A stretch of DNA of 64,000 bases, from the NCBI GenBank assembly GCA_028023455.1, contig JAQFVV010000042.1, positions 6,903,922-6,967,921 of the forward strand. Reading direction: 5' to 3'. Made by a program: the position numbers and the translations under genes. This DNA is from Epiperipatus broadwayi. Taxonomy: Eukaryota > Onychophora > Udeonychophora > Euonychophora > Peripatidae. Below the pieces are notes generated by a model, which worked only from the letters and a program-made list of their open reading frames with translations, made no database searches and was not told the origin of the DNA. Positions 54,501 through 60,200 of this stretch are shown piece by piece (position 1 is the first letter of the stretch; each line of letters starts with the position of its first letter).

Positions 54501-57217
54501 AGTAGTGCAAAATCACCAGTGAGTTTCATAAACCCCAAAGCTATGATTCATTGCTAGCAGGATTTCTACAAAAGGGTATAAGTTCAAACCAATATTGGTA
54601 GTGGCACTGCTCTGAATCTTTAATAATATAACCAGCTAGAACTAATAAATATTCTAGCCACCTTAGGTATCATGGGTTATATCACTATGATGAGCAGAAA
54701 ATATTACTGTTGTGGCATTAGCAATAAACTTTAAACTGATAATGCCCCTCAGTATGCTCATCATAGATTATGATTGATAAGTAAGCCATTATCTTATTTA
54801 CTTAGAGCTAATTACATTTGCTACCCTAATGTGGTCTGGTCATAGCAGCCTACAGGAAATTCCGTTACAATATATGTGTTATTTTATGTGTACAGGAATG
54901 AGTGTGATATAATATAATTGTGGATTTTGTATTCATTAATGGTTTATATGTACGATTAAACATATTACTAACATGTTATATTATTATGATATAACGAGTA
55001 CGGGTTTTATAAAGCAAAACCATATAAATTAATTTAAATGTTTTTCTTAAATGATGAATTAAGTTTTTTTTAAAATAACAATGGGTATTCTGGTTTTGTT
55101 CTAGGAATTTTATTCTGAAAAAAAAAAGTAGACAAATTTTATTCTTATTTTAAATAAATATGAGCTCCACATAAAAAAATGCAAATTTCCAATTAAAATG
55201 TATAACAAAATAAATTAATATTTGATAAATAATAAATTGAAAGTAAAATAAGTCATTTCAAGGGGTTTAATGATAATTGAAAACAATCCAAAGAACAAAT
55301 ATATTTTTATAAGAGATAAAAAAGTTTTATATTTAAATGATACTACAAGGTAGATTAGTAGTTTTCCATTAATTCTTAATATAAAATAGAATGCATGGAT
55401 ATGTGTAAAGTGTGTCAAGAGTTGAGCTTTATAGTTAGTAATGATTGATATAGAATTTATTAAGTTATTTTAAATCTATATTTTTTTTGTGCATGTTAAG
55501 TTTATTTTATTATTTATAACTTTCGGAAAATTTTATCATGGTATAAAATATGAAATCTGTACGTAAAAATTTTGTCTGCAATACATATCAACATTGAAAC
55601 CGAGATGTGCGTGCATAAGATTTTTTGCATATATAATCAATATTATTAAATGTTTAAATGAGGATTCTTTTAAATATTTGTATGAATTAATAAATGCTGA
55701 TAAGGTTTCTGCTCAGATTTACTTGCTATATATTTTTTAATTTGTATAAATGATTTTTTTTTGTGCTCAACTAGTTATTTATTATTTATGCTCATGTTGG
55801 ATATATAAAACATATACGTAGTTACTTTGTTTGTGAGATCAAAATCTTTACTTTATCTACGTGTTTATACTAACTGATGATATTGAAAGTATTGTGGAAG
55901 TATTTCTCACATGCAAATTATTTTTATATCTATGTAGATGGCTGTCTATATTGTTTTGGATAATAAATTGTATTCTTATCAATGTTATATATAATATTTA
56001 TTAATTTGGATAAATGACTGATGTGTGACCCAGAGTTTTGTGTATTTTAGATTGTTGATTTCAAAATTGTCAAAAGATCTGGCTCTAATATAAGTCTTCT
56101 ACAATAAAATTAAGGCCTGTGTAACGTTTATATTCACGTTTATGTGATACCCATTAACTAGTGTATTAAAAATTAAATGAAGAAATAGATCACAATGAAT
56201 AACTAAATTGCCCTATAACAATTTCTAAATCATGTATAAGAAACAGCAATATTAAGGAAGGTATAAAAATTCAATGGCTCTATTATAGAATGAAGTTATT
56301 TTAAAAAGATGTGAATTAATTAATTTTTAGTTTAAAATCTAAATATATTTCGGTAATAGTGTATATTTATCTCAGAGTATGAAATAAATGATTAAAAGGA
56401 ACTGAAGAAATTATGTTTTAATTCATATTAGAGAAAAATTATTAATCTATTAATAAATATTAATTTAGTTTTATTACATTCTGGTATTTATATATATGAC
56501 TATTTCTTTGTTTGCTGGATAGAATGTAGATTTGGAATCTCATGTAATTTAAATCTAAGTCGGATGTAAAAACATATACTAATTCTGATAGTAGGTGCTT
56601 AGAAGTGATATCTAGGATATTCTCCTAAGAGAATAGCAGTCTAGATTGAACCTAGTTGCGACTTCTGGTAAAGGTTATAATTATCTCAGGTCCTTCATAG
56701 GCTGACCATTATATATATATAAATACAATCAATAAAGACAACTTTTAAAGAATAAGTGTTCAAAAATAAGTTTATCAATAAACATGTAGGTTTTTTAAAA
56801 ATTTAAAATAATAATAAAAGTAAATTTTAGTAAATAATTATAATTTAAGATACAAACTAAATGAAAAAAACAAATTAAATGAAATGCTAAAGTGGCAATA
56901 ACTGTAAGTGCTTCTGCAATTTATTATTTAATGTATAAGTTTTTACAATTTATTTATTTATTATATCTATTGTTGCAGTTTATATTAATATATGTATAAA
57001 CCAAATATACCAATTGACTTGGTAACAAAACCATTGGTATATTTTGTTTACTATATTGTTTACATGGTGGCATTTTATATAAATAAAGTGACACAAAAAT
57101 TTATACTTACTTTTCAATAAGTGAGATATTACTGGCACTTGGCCAAAAATTTTCTAAGCTTGCAGAAGCCCATAAACAGGATTTACTATTTATTAAATTT
57201 CTAAAATATACATTAAC
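3415..57217 (-). CDS. CCNF: Cyclin F, partial gene (11 coding exons, both ends missing)
   Basis: Cyclin F is the substrate-recognition subunit of an SCF (SKP1-CUL1-F-box) ubiquitin ligase that marks cell-cycle proteins for destruction in G2. Exons, in transcript order: 57217-57111, 46082-46015, 42004-41811, 33521-33121, 24193-24029, 18238-18115, 17966-17786, 13705-13618, 13471-13372, 3774-3719, 3542-3415. All have GT/AG borders and their phases join without a break, giving about 537 residues. Order seen: end of the F-box region (LWASASLENFWP), Sel1-like region (KLGIAYVYNEG, FTWLFFRPPWS), first cyclin fold (MRYILLDWL), second cyclin fold, then a tail with SSGYDGDEE, as in vertebrate cyclin F (about 786 residues). 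The F-box core and the end of the tail are not found, so the gene probably runs off both sides of the window. The locus spans at least 54 kb for 1.6 kb of coding sequence. Identity is by recall of the family, not a search. Confidence 0.95.
3719..3774 (-). CDS. CCNF: CCNF exon, start of C-terminal tail
   Basis: 56 nt. The acceptor is TTTTATAG and the donor is GTATGT. It encodes VPKFEELLTVLNVSSASW, corresponding to EVLSYSQLCAALGVTQDS of vertebrate cyclin F. Phases fit both neighbours. It is short and weakly conserved, so it is supported mainly by splice sites and phase. Confidence 0.82.
4590..5980 (-). mobile_element. LINE (non-LTR retrotransposon) fragment, truncated and frameshifted
   Basis: On the minus strand, from right to left. 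An endonuclease remnant (about 5965-5700) has VIGNMNGHI and, after a stop, TIDYVLVKKEG, the two APE-type signatures. A basic linker ORF follows (5503-5018, NGRDGNKKFWKYIKRRNVEE). The reverse transcriptase start (4899-4711) has LSNFRPIAVISVLYKVFAYM. After a frameshift near 4745 come WMEENNIVGEMQGGFQSDRR and LFVVTQLI down to about 4590. The sequence stops before the FADD/YADD catalytic block, so the 3' half is missing. Arthropod CR1/Jockey-like LINEs have this domain order. It lies in the 9.6-kb CCNF intron and cannot be active. Confidence 0.88.
5985..6290. mobile_element. Inverted-repeat element with decayed hammerhead
   Basis: About 100-bp arms at 5990-6090 and 6190-6285 are inverted copies, sharing AGTAGTGCCACCCA, ATCAATGG and CCCCATCTAGT motifs. 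The right arm carries a hammerhead-like sequence at 6146-6200: stem I CCAA..CCTCA / TGTGGATATTGG, stem II AGC-CACAA-GCT, GAAAC and GTC. The core CTGATGA has become TTGATAA, so it should not cleave. A poorer remnant lies on the minus strand at about 6063-6108. It is closely related to the element at 48890-49110. Confidence 0.7.
6291..10880. other. CCNF intron, no feature recognised
   Basis: AT-rich intronic sequence with short open frames that look like chance (for example 7394-7606 on the plus strand, basic, without a recognised domain). No splice-flanked exon, RNA gene or complete transposon was seen. Confidence 0.5.
10891..11060. repeat. Short tandem repeat, ~60-63 bp unit, about 3 copies
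   Basis: Units start at 10891, 10954 and 11014, each with CTAAATA, a T-rich run, TTCATA and ATATTAAAAT. The copies are diverged and AT-rich. A minisatellite in the CCNF intron. Confidence 0.7.
11061..13371. other. CCNF intron, no feature recognised
   Basis: AT-rich intronic sequence. Two spots (about 9700-9750, outside this span, and 11640-11690) share a TTTTAATCTG...ACTTGGAAATTTT motif that may be a worn SINE, but too little is preserved to call. A TA microsatellite lies at about 13073-13088. Confidence 0.45.
13372..13471 (-). CDS. CCNF: CCNF exon after second cyclin fold
   Basis: 100 nt. The acceptor is TTTGTTTCAG and the donor is GTAAGT. It encodes LEKLVAVKQRYADERFCQVS, matching VSLTAVKQRFEDKRYGEIS of cyclin F. 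It follows the previous exon across a 146-bp intron, and the intron after it is about 9.6 kb. Confidence 0.95.
13618..13705 (-). CDS. CCNF: CCNF exon, end of second cyclin fold
   Basis: 88 nt. The acceptor is TTCACAG. The donor chosen is GTAAGT at 13617 rather than GTTGTA three bases earlier, because it fits the next exon's phase. It encodes LQEYTGFTLNDLTTCILHMH, matching DLTGFSYEDLIPCVLSLH of cyclin F. Confidence 0.92.
14180..15950 (-). mobile_element. LTR-like block (probable LTR retrotransposon end)
   Basis: This stretch is less AT-rich than its flanks. On the minus strand a purine tract (GAGGAGGGAGAAA, about 15928-15945) resembles a polypurine tract. It is followed within about 400 bases by CATATAAATAGGCC (about 15545-15562), a strong TATA-like box. 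The same TATAAATAGGCC occurs on the minus strand near 48650, which suggests two LTRs of one family. A GC-rich patch at 14190-14235 and a GCGCCAGC motif near 14714 lie towards the far end. No coding sequence is recognised and the borders are uncertain. Confidence 0.4.
15951..17785. other. CCNF intron, no feature recognised
   Basis: AT-rich. A motif starting GTACATCAACATA occurs twice (about 16450 and 16735), each followed by a related stretch, so a small unclassified repeat is likely. Open frames at 17292-17797 are low-complexity and overlap the exon's intronic flank. Confidence 0.45.
17786..17966 (-). CDS. CCNF: CCNF exon, second cyclin fold
   Basis: 181 nt. The acceptor is a T14 tract then GCAG; the donor is GTAATT. 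It encodes TITILDYLKIF, YLAQYLSELCLLHCDLG and LGAGTLLLACMINKL, aligned with VVDYKEVLL, LCSFLCELSLLHTSL and AAAALLLARL of cyclin F. The reading frame stays open upstream into the intron, but the splice acceptor and family alignment fix the start. Confidence 0.95.
18115..18238 (-). CDS. CCNF: CCNF exon, end of first cyclin fold
   Basis: 124 nt. The acceptor is TTTTAG and the donor is CGG then GTACAA. It completes a split Arg codon and encodes YLGQEILTVREAAWLTDNTY and VVRMMGQIIASVKGQIR. The WLTDNTY block is diagnostic of cyclin F. It ends in phase 0. Confidence 0.97.
18593..19007 (-). repeat. LTR (3' LTR of the minus-strand element)
   Basis: 415 bp, matching 22660-23078 over its whole length in the same orientation. 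On the minus strand both begin with TG and end with TTACA. Shared landmarks include TTTAAATCTGCTTAATTCC, TTGTACTAATGTATAATTA and GAATACTTATACATATGG. The pair is diverged, so the insertion is old. Confidence 0.82.
19530..19665 (-). repeat. tRNA-like sequence, decayed
   Basis: On the minus strand AATAGCTCAGTTGGTAGAGC (19586-19605) is a perfect tRNA D-arm and A box. GAGTTCAACTTC about 45 bases later is a B-box-like T-loop. The anticodon arm is enlarged and the T-stem does not pair, so this is a tRNA pseudogene or SINE head. On the plus strand a hammerhead-core-like CTGAAGA (19618-19624) and GAAA (19647-19650) flank a GAGT/ACTC stem, but stem I cannot be formed. Confidence 0.55.
21760..22140 (-). 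pseudogene. gag remnant of LTR retrotransposon
   Basis: On the minus strand, inside the 5' LTR at 22660, an ATG near 22113 opens MFKELKNEINAYFAKLDASS, followed by two more near-identical blocks (KELNAKIDVSS, KELNPKLDATS) and a stop. Beyond the stop another frame reads KELETRVTNELKKSRDEATA. This is a charged heptad-type coiled coil, as in gag N-termini of arthropod gypsy elements. Stops and frameshifts make it non-functional. No protease or reverse transcriptase was recognised between the LTRs, so the 3.6-kb interior is largely deleted or replaced. Confidence 0.6.
22660..23078 (-). repeat. LTR (5' LTR of the minus-strand element)
   Basis: 419 bp. On the minus strand it is followed directly by TTTGGCGCTTTCC (22659-22647), which resembles the TGGCGCC primer-binding region after gypsy-type 5' LTRs. 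This sets the element's orientation. Outer flanks (TATAT before 18593, AAGGG after 23078) do not form a target duplication, so one end is rearranged or decayed. Confidence 0.8.
24029..24193 (-). CDS. CCNF: CCNF exon, first cyclin fold
   Basis: 165 nt. The acceptor is TATATAG and the donor is GTAGTG. It completes the Arg codon and encodes YILLDWLAEVIGMKDFSS and RLIDRYLQKN. MRYIL is the hydrophobic-patch motif of cyclin F used for substrate docking (known of the family). The LIDRYL helix is a standard cyclin-box element. Confidence 0.97.
24194..26599. other. CCNF intron, no feature recognised
   Basis: AT-rich, with a C12 run at 24992-25003, several A runs and a few chance open frames (24921-25208, 25634-25930) that are low-complexity. 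No exon-like or mobile-element signature was seen. Confidence 0.5.
26600..26810 (-). pseudogene. LINE ORF2 C-terminal tail, decayed
   Basis: On the minus strand from about 26805: IKKLKRVKYSLAGHIARRYV, then NKWTVEILN, a stop, and after further stops EVNGDWPL. The order K-LKW-AGH-AR...RWT...W is the conserved tail after the reverse transcriptase of many animal LINEs. Upstream RT sequence is absent. It is unlikely to be the missing half of the copy at 4590-5980, since the two lie 20 kb apart. Confidence 0.65.
26811..31380. other. CCNF intron, no feature recognised
   Basis: AT-rich with A/T homopolymers and TA microsatellites. Short open frames (27746-27937, 30211-30402) have no recognised domain. 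No splice-bounded exon of CCNF is expected here and none was seen. Confidence 0.5.
31381..31993. repeat. 340-bp family, locus 1 (direct then inverted)
   Basis: A unit starting AAATATTTATTTTATATAG at 31381 repeats at 31717 (period 336). After about 70 bases the second copy breaks at about 31788 and continues in inverted orientation to about 31993, pairing with 31446-31648 (arms about 203 bp). Landmarks: ATGCACATGCACTTTG, ACACAAGATAAAGTC, GGGCAAATCTTAAGCATTTG. The same layout and diverged versions of the landmarks recur at 44441 and 49903. No protein is encoded. Confidence 0.8.
31994..33120. other. CCNF intron, microsatellite only
   Basis: AT-rich sequence. At 32571-32620 alternating GTGTATATATATATACACAC and neighbours form a self-complementary purine-pyrimidine tract. 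Nothing else was recognised before the exon at 33121. Confidence 0.5.
33121..33521 (-). CDS. CCNF: CCNF exon, Sel1-like region to start of cyclin fold
   Basis: 401 nt, the largest exon. The acceptor is TTTTTAG and the donor is GTATTA. It encodes MACVAKVLSMFDDEGKREEA, then LAARKGCEQAAFAVWE and IRELRD, and ends at SPNM plus the first two bases of Arg, just before the YILLDWL helix. It matches LGRVLSLFEDEEKQQQA to NDTMR of vertebrate cyclin F. Frame and length fit without gaps at either junction. Confidence 0.97.
33840..35910. mobile_element. Penelope-like element, head-to-head inverted pair
   Basis: Two copies of one Penelope-like 3' region lie in opposite orientation around a 20-bp spacer (35312-35331). 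The left arm (minus strand) is 35311-35149 continuing at 34167 down to about 33840. The right arm (plus strand) is 35332 to about 35910. The left arm plus spacer encodes LIYFGHTGKQLEIRAKEHNN, SALYIHYLKYGHKID and IK, a GIY-YIG endonuclease end with its Arg and Glu. The right arm encodes the same region with stops. A 981-bp transposon interrupts the left arm. Inverted partial copies are a known habit of Penelope-like insertions. No reverse transcriptase is preserved. Confidence 0.82.
34168..35148. mobile_element. Tigger/pogo-like MITE with TA target duplication
   Basis: 981 bp with terminal inverted repeats of about 23 bp (CACCTGGGTCTC, then TTTTACGCGA at both ends; one mismatch), flanked by TA on both sides (34166-34167, 35149-35150). 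Internal TTTACGCG/TTAACGCG motifs echo the termini. TA duplication and a TTTTACGCG-type terminus suggest a pogo/Tigger-class element of the Tc1/mariner superfamily. No transposase is encoded. It sits inside the left arm of the Penelope-like pair and so is younger than that insertion. Confidence 0.8.
35920..37106. mobile_element. 1.19-kb non-autonomous TIR transposon
   Basis: Long terminal inverted repeats (about 60 bp) start GGTACTAATCGG and share CCAGGCCAGCC, TGGCGTT and TTTCTCT. Flanks AATATTTA and AATACTTA match at 7 of 8 bases, pointing to an 8-bp target duplication as in hAT, P or Merlin elements; the superfamily cannot be settled. Inside, CCAAAGTTGAAAAAGTCAAA followed by AGTTTTGATCTTA occurs at about 36330 and 36542, a 211-bp-spaced duplication also containing G-rich TTTTTGGGGG stretches. 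There is no transposase. Confidence 0.78.
37226..38721 (+). mobile_element. Penelope-like element between inverted terminal repeats
   Basis: 98-bp terminal repeats at 37226-37323 and 38624-38721 are in inverted orientation (shared TTAATTAACAC, GCAATTTTAACATATGATTT, CTTGCTTACAGTTTCAACTG). Between them lies the 3' part of a Penelope-like ORF. Terminal repeats in either orientation (pLTRs) are typical of Penelope elements. A hammerhead-like core lies in the left repeat on the minus strand. The 5' part of the reverse transcriptase is missing. Confidence 0.85.
37330..38070 (+). pseudogene. Penelope-like RT thumb and GIY-YIG endonuclease remnant
   Basis: First segment (37340-37699): FTIEKENKLSYLDILLIKSY, then TSIYKKMNVDNSMANWNSN and VELIIKKFKVNDYPIKII, the conserved region after the RT palm and the thumb of Penelope-like ORFs. 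After frameshifts (37800-38060): NGVYKIGCKSCQDK and LETGHNFEKGSIKMI, the GIY-YIG endonuclease with its Cys pair and the ETGHNF block. Several stops and frameshifts; not functional. It differs in sequence from the Penelope-like pair at 33840-35910, so two lineages are present. Confidence 0.82.
38722..39995. repeat. Unclassified 1.2-kb repeat family, copy A
   Basis: Matches 49358-51560 in the same order and orientation: start ACTGCTT; TATAAGCATGAC(A/G)TCAAC; TAATTTTTTTCTTTTTTGAT-type stretch; TTATTTATGCTCATAT; GGTTTAATAATTTATTATT; GCTAACAAATGGACTATAT; ACAAGATAGCATCACT; GGGGTACAAGATAAAAATGA. Copy A has an extra tandem duplication of about 168 bp (39175 and 39343 starts). No coding sequence or clear termini. 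It abuts the Penelope-like right repeat, whose end overlaps its start. Confidence 0.82.
39996..41810. other. CCNF intron, no feature recognised
   Basis: AT-rich sequence with chance open frames (41153-41398, 41524-41706) lacking recognised domains. No RNA gene, repeat border or exon signature was seen. Confidence 0.5.
41811..42004 (-). CDS. CCNF: CCNF exon, Sel1-like region with WLF-RPPWS block
   Basis: 194 nt. The acceptor is TTATAG and the donor is CAG then GTAATT. Two bases complete the split codon and it ends in phase 0. It encodes VPPFTWLFFRPPWSTRGDCC, the most conserved stretch of the cyclin F middle region (APFIWLFIRPPWSVSGSCC in vertebrates). An in-frame ATG near the acceptor makes it look like a separate small gene, but it is an internal exon. 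Confidence 0.97.
42647..42892. mobile_element. Palindromic fold-back element (MITE-like)
   Basis: Two arms of about 115 bp around 42765 are inverted copies: AATAACAAAAATAT, AGCTGT, TTAATAATTGTACATAAGAA, GGTATATGGCTTTAT and AAACGT/TTAACGTTAA recur as reverse complements. The right arm contains an expanded TA run at 42836-42852. There is no coding capacity; probably the two ends of a deleted DNA transposon. Confidence 0.75.
42893..44046. other. CCNF intron, no feature recognised
   Basis: AT-rich. A C9 run lies at 43152-43160. The open frame at 43266-43526 is a chance frame without a domain. Nothing else was seen. Confidence 0.5.
44050..44175. mobile_element. Small fold-back element
   Basis: Arms 44050-44100 and 44125-44172 are near-perfect inverted copies (AGAATCATA, TTTATCTTGTTCCAATTCTA vs its complement, ACTTGTCCTATTT) around a 24-bp loop. 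It could fold into a 50-bp hairpin. Origin unknown; a MITE remnant is most likely. Confidence 0.75.
44441..45205. repeat. 340-bp family, locus 2 (direct then inverted)
   Basis: AATATTAATTCTTATTAAGC occurs at 44441 and 44785 (period 344). The second copy runs only to about 44880, then switches to inverted orientation until about 45205, pairing with 44478-44796. Landmarks CATGCGCCTTGAGTGC, GCAAGATTCGACTTTATAAA and GGCAAATCTAAAGCATTTTG are diverged forms of those at loci 1 and 3. Confidence 0.8.
46015..46082 (-). CDS. CCNF: CCNF exon, first Sel1-like repeat
   Basis: 68 nt. The acceptor has a T15 tract then CAG; the donor is GTAAGT. Its first base completes a codon opened by the upstream exon and it ends in phase 1. 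It encodes HGNVEALIKLGIAYVYNEG, a Sel1-type helix pair aligned with KGNFEAAVKLGIAYLYNEG of cyclin F. Confidence 0.95.
46480..48770 (-). mobile_element. TE-derived block, probably LTR-related
   Basis: Less AT-rich than the flanking intron. On the minus strand near 48650 TATATATAAATAGGCCATAT gives a strong TATA-like box, like that in the block at 14180-15950, and a TGTAAC start motif lies about 75 bases upstream. A purine-rich AAGGAGGGAACAG lies at 47728-47740 on the plus strand. No gag or pol is recognised; borders and class are uncertain. Confidence 0.35.
48890..49110 (-). mobile_element. Hammerhead-bearing repeat, decayed (related to 5985-6290)
   Basis: It shares CTTGTGCATAAAATCC(C/T)CATCTAGTG, CCAATATCCCCA and AAATCCAA(A/G)GCTCCTCA with the element at 6 kb. 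On the minus strand (49055-49001) stem I is CCAA..CCTCA / TGGGG..TTGG, the core reads CTGGCGA (A6 changed), stem II is GACC-type CACAA with GCC, then GAAAC and an ATC triplet. The core change should abolish cleavage. Confidence 0.65.
49190..49262 (-). repeat. tRNA-derived SINE-like fragment
   Basis: On the minus strand GGTGGCTATGG (A-box-like, 49248-49258) is followed about 45 bases later by TGAGTTCAAACC (B-box-like, near 49195). The sequence between has no clean cloverleaf. The A box resembles that of the copy at 80-170. Confidence 0.35.
49358..51560. repeat. Unclassified 1.2-kb repeat family, copy B (split)
   Basis: Left part 49358-49902 and right part 51046-51560 together match copy A (38722-39995) from ACTGCTTA through GCTAACAAATGGACTATATG to GGGGTACAAGATAAAAATGA. 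They are separated by 1.14 kb of the 340-bp family. The flanks of the insert both read ATTTATAATTAT, a possible target duplication, though the motif also resembles the insert's own sequence. Confidence 0.82.
49903..51045. repeat. 340-bp family, locus 3 (direct then inverted)
   Basis: CATTCAAATA starts units at 49903, 50241 and 50580 (periods 338, 339). At about 50590 the array flips: TATTTAACACTCTCAAAGGC occurs at 50591 and 50929 (period 338) in inverted orientation. It thus holds two direct units and about 1.3 inverted ones, nearly identical to each other, so this locus is the youngest or most homogenised. Landmarks: ATGCACCTTTGAGAGTG, CAATACAAGATATAGT, GAGCAAATCTGAAGTACTG, and ATAGCGCTATG. 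Confidence 0.88.
51561..57110. other. CCNF intron, no firm feature
   Basis: AT-rich intron. A stretch of more balanced composition at 54540-54860 has a B-box-like AAGTTCAAACC and may be SINE-derived, but no A box could be fixed. Short open frames (51948-52199, 53886-54131) have no recognised domain. Confidence 0.45.
57111..57217 (-). CDS. CCNF: CCNF exon, end of F-box region
   Basis: 107 nt. The acceptor follows a T-rich stretch ending TTTTTTAG and the donor is GTAAGT. It begins with GTT in phase 0 and ends in phase 2. It encodes LWASASLENFWPSASN, matching the VWACASFQELWPSPGN block that follows the F-box in vertebrate cyclin F. The preceding exon should carry the F-box core and end in phase 0. 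Confidence 0.92.
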
Positions 57218-60200
57218 CTAAAAAATAATAATCATTTTAAATTTATTGAGAATTTTTTTTTTTTAATTATCAAATACAGCAAATATATTTATTATGGTTC
57301 ATTTATTTTAAATCATTAATCTAAAAATAGAGAACTAAAATTAAAAGTACTGTAATTTAAAAATAATTAAAGCAAAAAAAAAAACAAACAAAAACACATA
57401 TTTCATATAATTATGCGCTTAATTCCACAATCCAGATAATCTAAAGATAAATTATATCCTAAAATCTTATCACTAAAATTTCACTTTTCATATCTACCAC
57501 TATACTACAGACCATTTAGATGATTAAATTAGCAGCAAGTATTTATGTAACTATAGCATAACATGAAAGAATTCTTAGAAACATGTTTCACTATTACAGT
57601 TTCTTGAGCATGACATATTCAGATAAAAGCTAAAATAGTTTTCAAATCTAGTAACAAGGCAATCAAGCAGGATAATGAAGAGCTTTTGTAACTGTAGAAT
57701 GTAAATAATAAAAGATAAAAATATCAGCATGTCTAAGTATTTTTTTTATAAAAACCTAGTTTTTATTTATATTTAAGACTTTTTATTTTATAATTTAAGG
57801 TAGATTTAAAAAAAAAGACAATATTGTATCTACTTAGTCAATCTTTCATTGCACTGATAAAGTCAAGGCAAACATAATATCAATTATCATCTCAGCAAAT
57901 AAACACTTTTCAAAAGAGTTAAAATGAGAATACATTAATGTATTTTTTAAATATTAGAACAATTTATTGTTAAACCCAATCTTTGTTAGATGTAATATAA
58001 ACAATATTTCTTCATTAGTATCCAATTTCCAATATTATTCATTTTGAAAAAAAAAAATAAAGATTCTCCTTAAAACTTATTAATATGCTAATTATAAGTA
58101 ATTAAAGCTGTTTTAAAACAAGTTCGGATTAAAAATATTAAATAAATTAGAATCATTTTATACTTATTAAAAAAAAAAAAGATTTAAGCTCAAAAAAACA
58201 AAACAAAAACAAGAAGCAGTGAAAATTTAAGCAAGTGGTCCAATTAGACTGAAGAGAAGTACTGTAGTAGCAACAAAAAAAAAGTGTGGAAAGCAGTGTT
58301 ATTGATAACATCAAAGAGAACAATGTATGGAAATAAAGTGGATTATCAATGGGCATTGAAAAACAGCAACTTAAGGAATTATGATTCAATTAAAAGCTAT
58401 TCAGAAGTTTCACTGTTATTAGGCAGAATCAGATATACAAGTATTTAAATTTAATTAGCGAAGTAATACGTTTAAAATTTTAATTTTGACAGAAAATGAG
58501 CTTAAAAAAATATAATGAGAGTTAAAAATATATAATACAAATTATGAAGAATGGATTAATAGAATTCAATTAGTGTTTGGAAATTCTAGCATCTCTTATT
58601 GGATATTTGAATTTTTTTTATTGATATTGTAATGTGTTTTTAAAAAAAATTCATATTCTCAGTAACTAAAATCTACTAATCATTAATAAATTTGGAGTTT
58701 CTACAATTAGGATATATTTTATTGTTGGAAATAGAATAATTTTAATTCCAAACACTCTTAAAACATCTATTAATAAAAAAAAATTAAAAAAGAAAAAAAA
58801 TCTATTAGATAGTAAAAATAATTTTCACGTTTCAGGTTAGATAAATCTGTTCTTCGCATATGTGCATGCAATATGCCGGATAAATTAAAAAAATAAAAAA
58901 TATTTAAAATAAATAAATTCATTAATGATTAATGCTTATATTTGTGATGGCTACACAAAGTTTCATTTTATCCACAATTTTTTTCAGGATTATCTTTCAA
59001 AAAAAAAAAAAAATTAATGCTATGCTGAAAATAAGTTATTCCTTTGGATTATTTGACTTATTTAGAATGAGGTCTACATACAAGATAGAATTTATAAACT
59101 CTATCAGTTGTTAATATTTTGCATAATTATGAGAAATATGTTCATAGAGTTCAGTATCCACCATGTGAAGATTAGTTAACCATGAACATTTGCTCAGATA
59201 CTGTATGCAAATCTACATATATAAACTCCAAGCTAATTCAATGATATCCAAAAAATTAAGGAGAATCTAAATTTTGGATGCATAATATAACTATAAATTT
59301 TAATAATGGAATTATAGTAATTATCTATTATTCATAAGGCATCATATTTATCTAAAGTAATGAAAATTCTGCATAAGCATTCATGTCATATAGACATAAA
59401 TATCAATAAAAGAAGATAAAGCAGATTTTAAGAAAACAATTTATTGATGTTTCACAAATAAATAATAAAACAACAAACAAATAAATATTAAATAAAATGT
59501 GTTTCATAAAATGAATCATAGGCCATCCTAATAACATGTTATCTTAAATAGTATAATATAGAATATGTGTCCATATATTGTATAATTACTCACATATATA
59601 TATATATTTGATTACTCCTAAATTTATATAAATAATTTTAAATACAGTTTATTTTAATTTAGCATATTAATTCACTTTCTTTTATCTACTACTAATAATA
59701 AAAATGAAAAAAAAAAAATCATTACCCATAAATAAGATCATATTATATACATATTGACATGGTTACTTCATATTGTACCAGAATGTTATGGTATGAGTTT
59801 GAATCCTTCAAACTTTATATTAATAAAAATTAACAAAACATTGTCTTTAATAAAGAAGGCTTTCAAATTGTTTTTTCTTTTCTTTTTGTATATTATGTAT
59901 AATTAATGATGTAAAATATGTGTACTGACAATAAACTTCCAAGTTTGTTAAAACTTAAAAAAACAATTTTTTATTAATTTGATTTATATAAAAAATCATG
60001 TTCCAGGAAGCATTAATTATAAAAATGTGCACAATTTTATATGTTCATACTGCTTATTATTGTTATTTTTTCTTCTTTGTTGCCAAGATGGAAGAAAGAA
60101 AGACACTTTTGTCGTTATAAAAAAAAAAAGGAATGAAAATATTTATTTACCATCATCAAGTGTAAAATGCTAATTATACATATGGAGAGATTAATGGAAA

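Noticed and set aside
54540-54860. tRNA-derived SINE
   Set aside because: Only a B-box-like AAGTTCAAACC could be found. No A box at the right distance and no second copy was identified with certainty.
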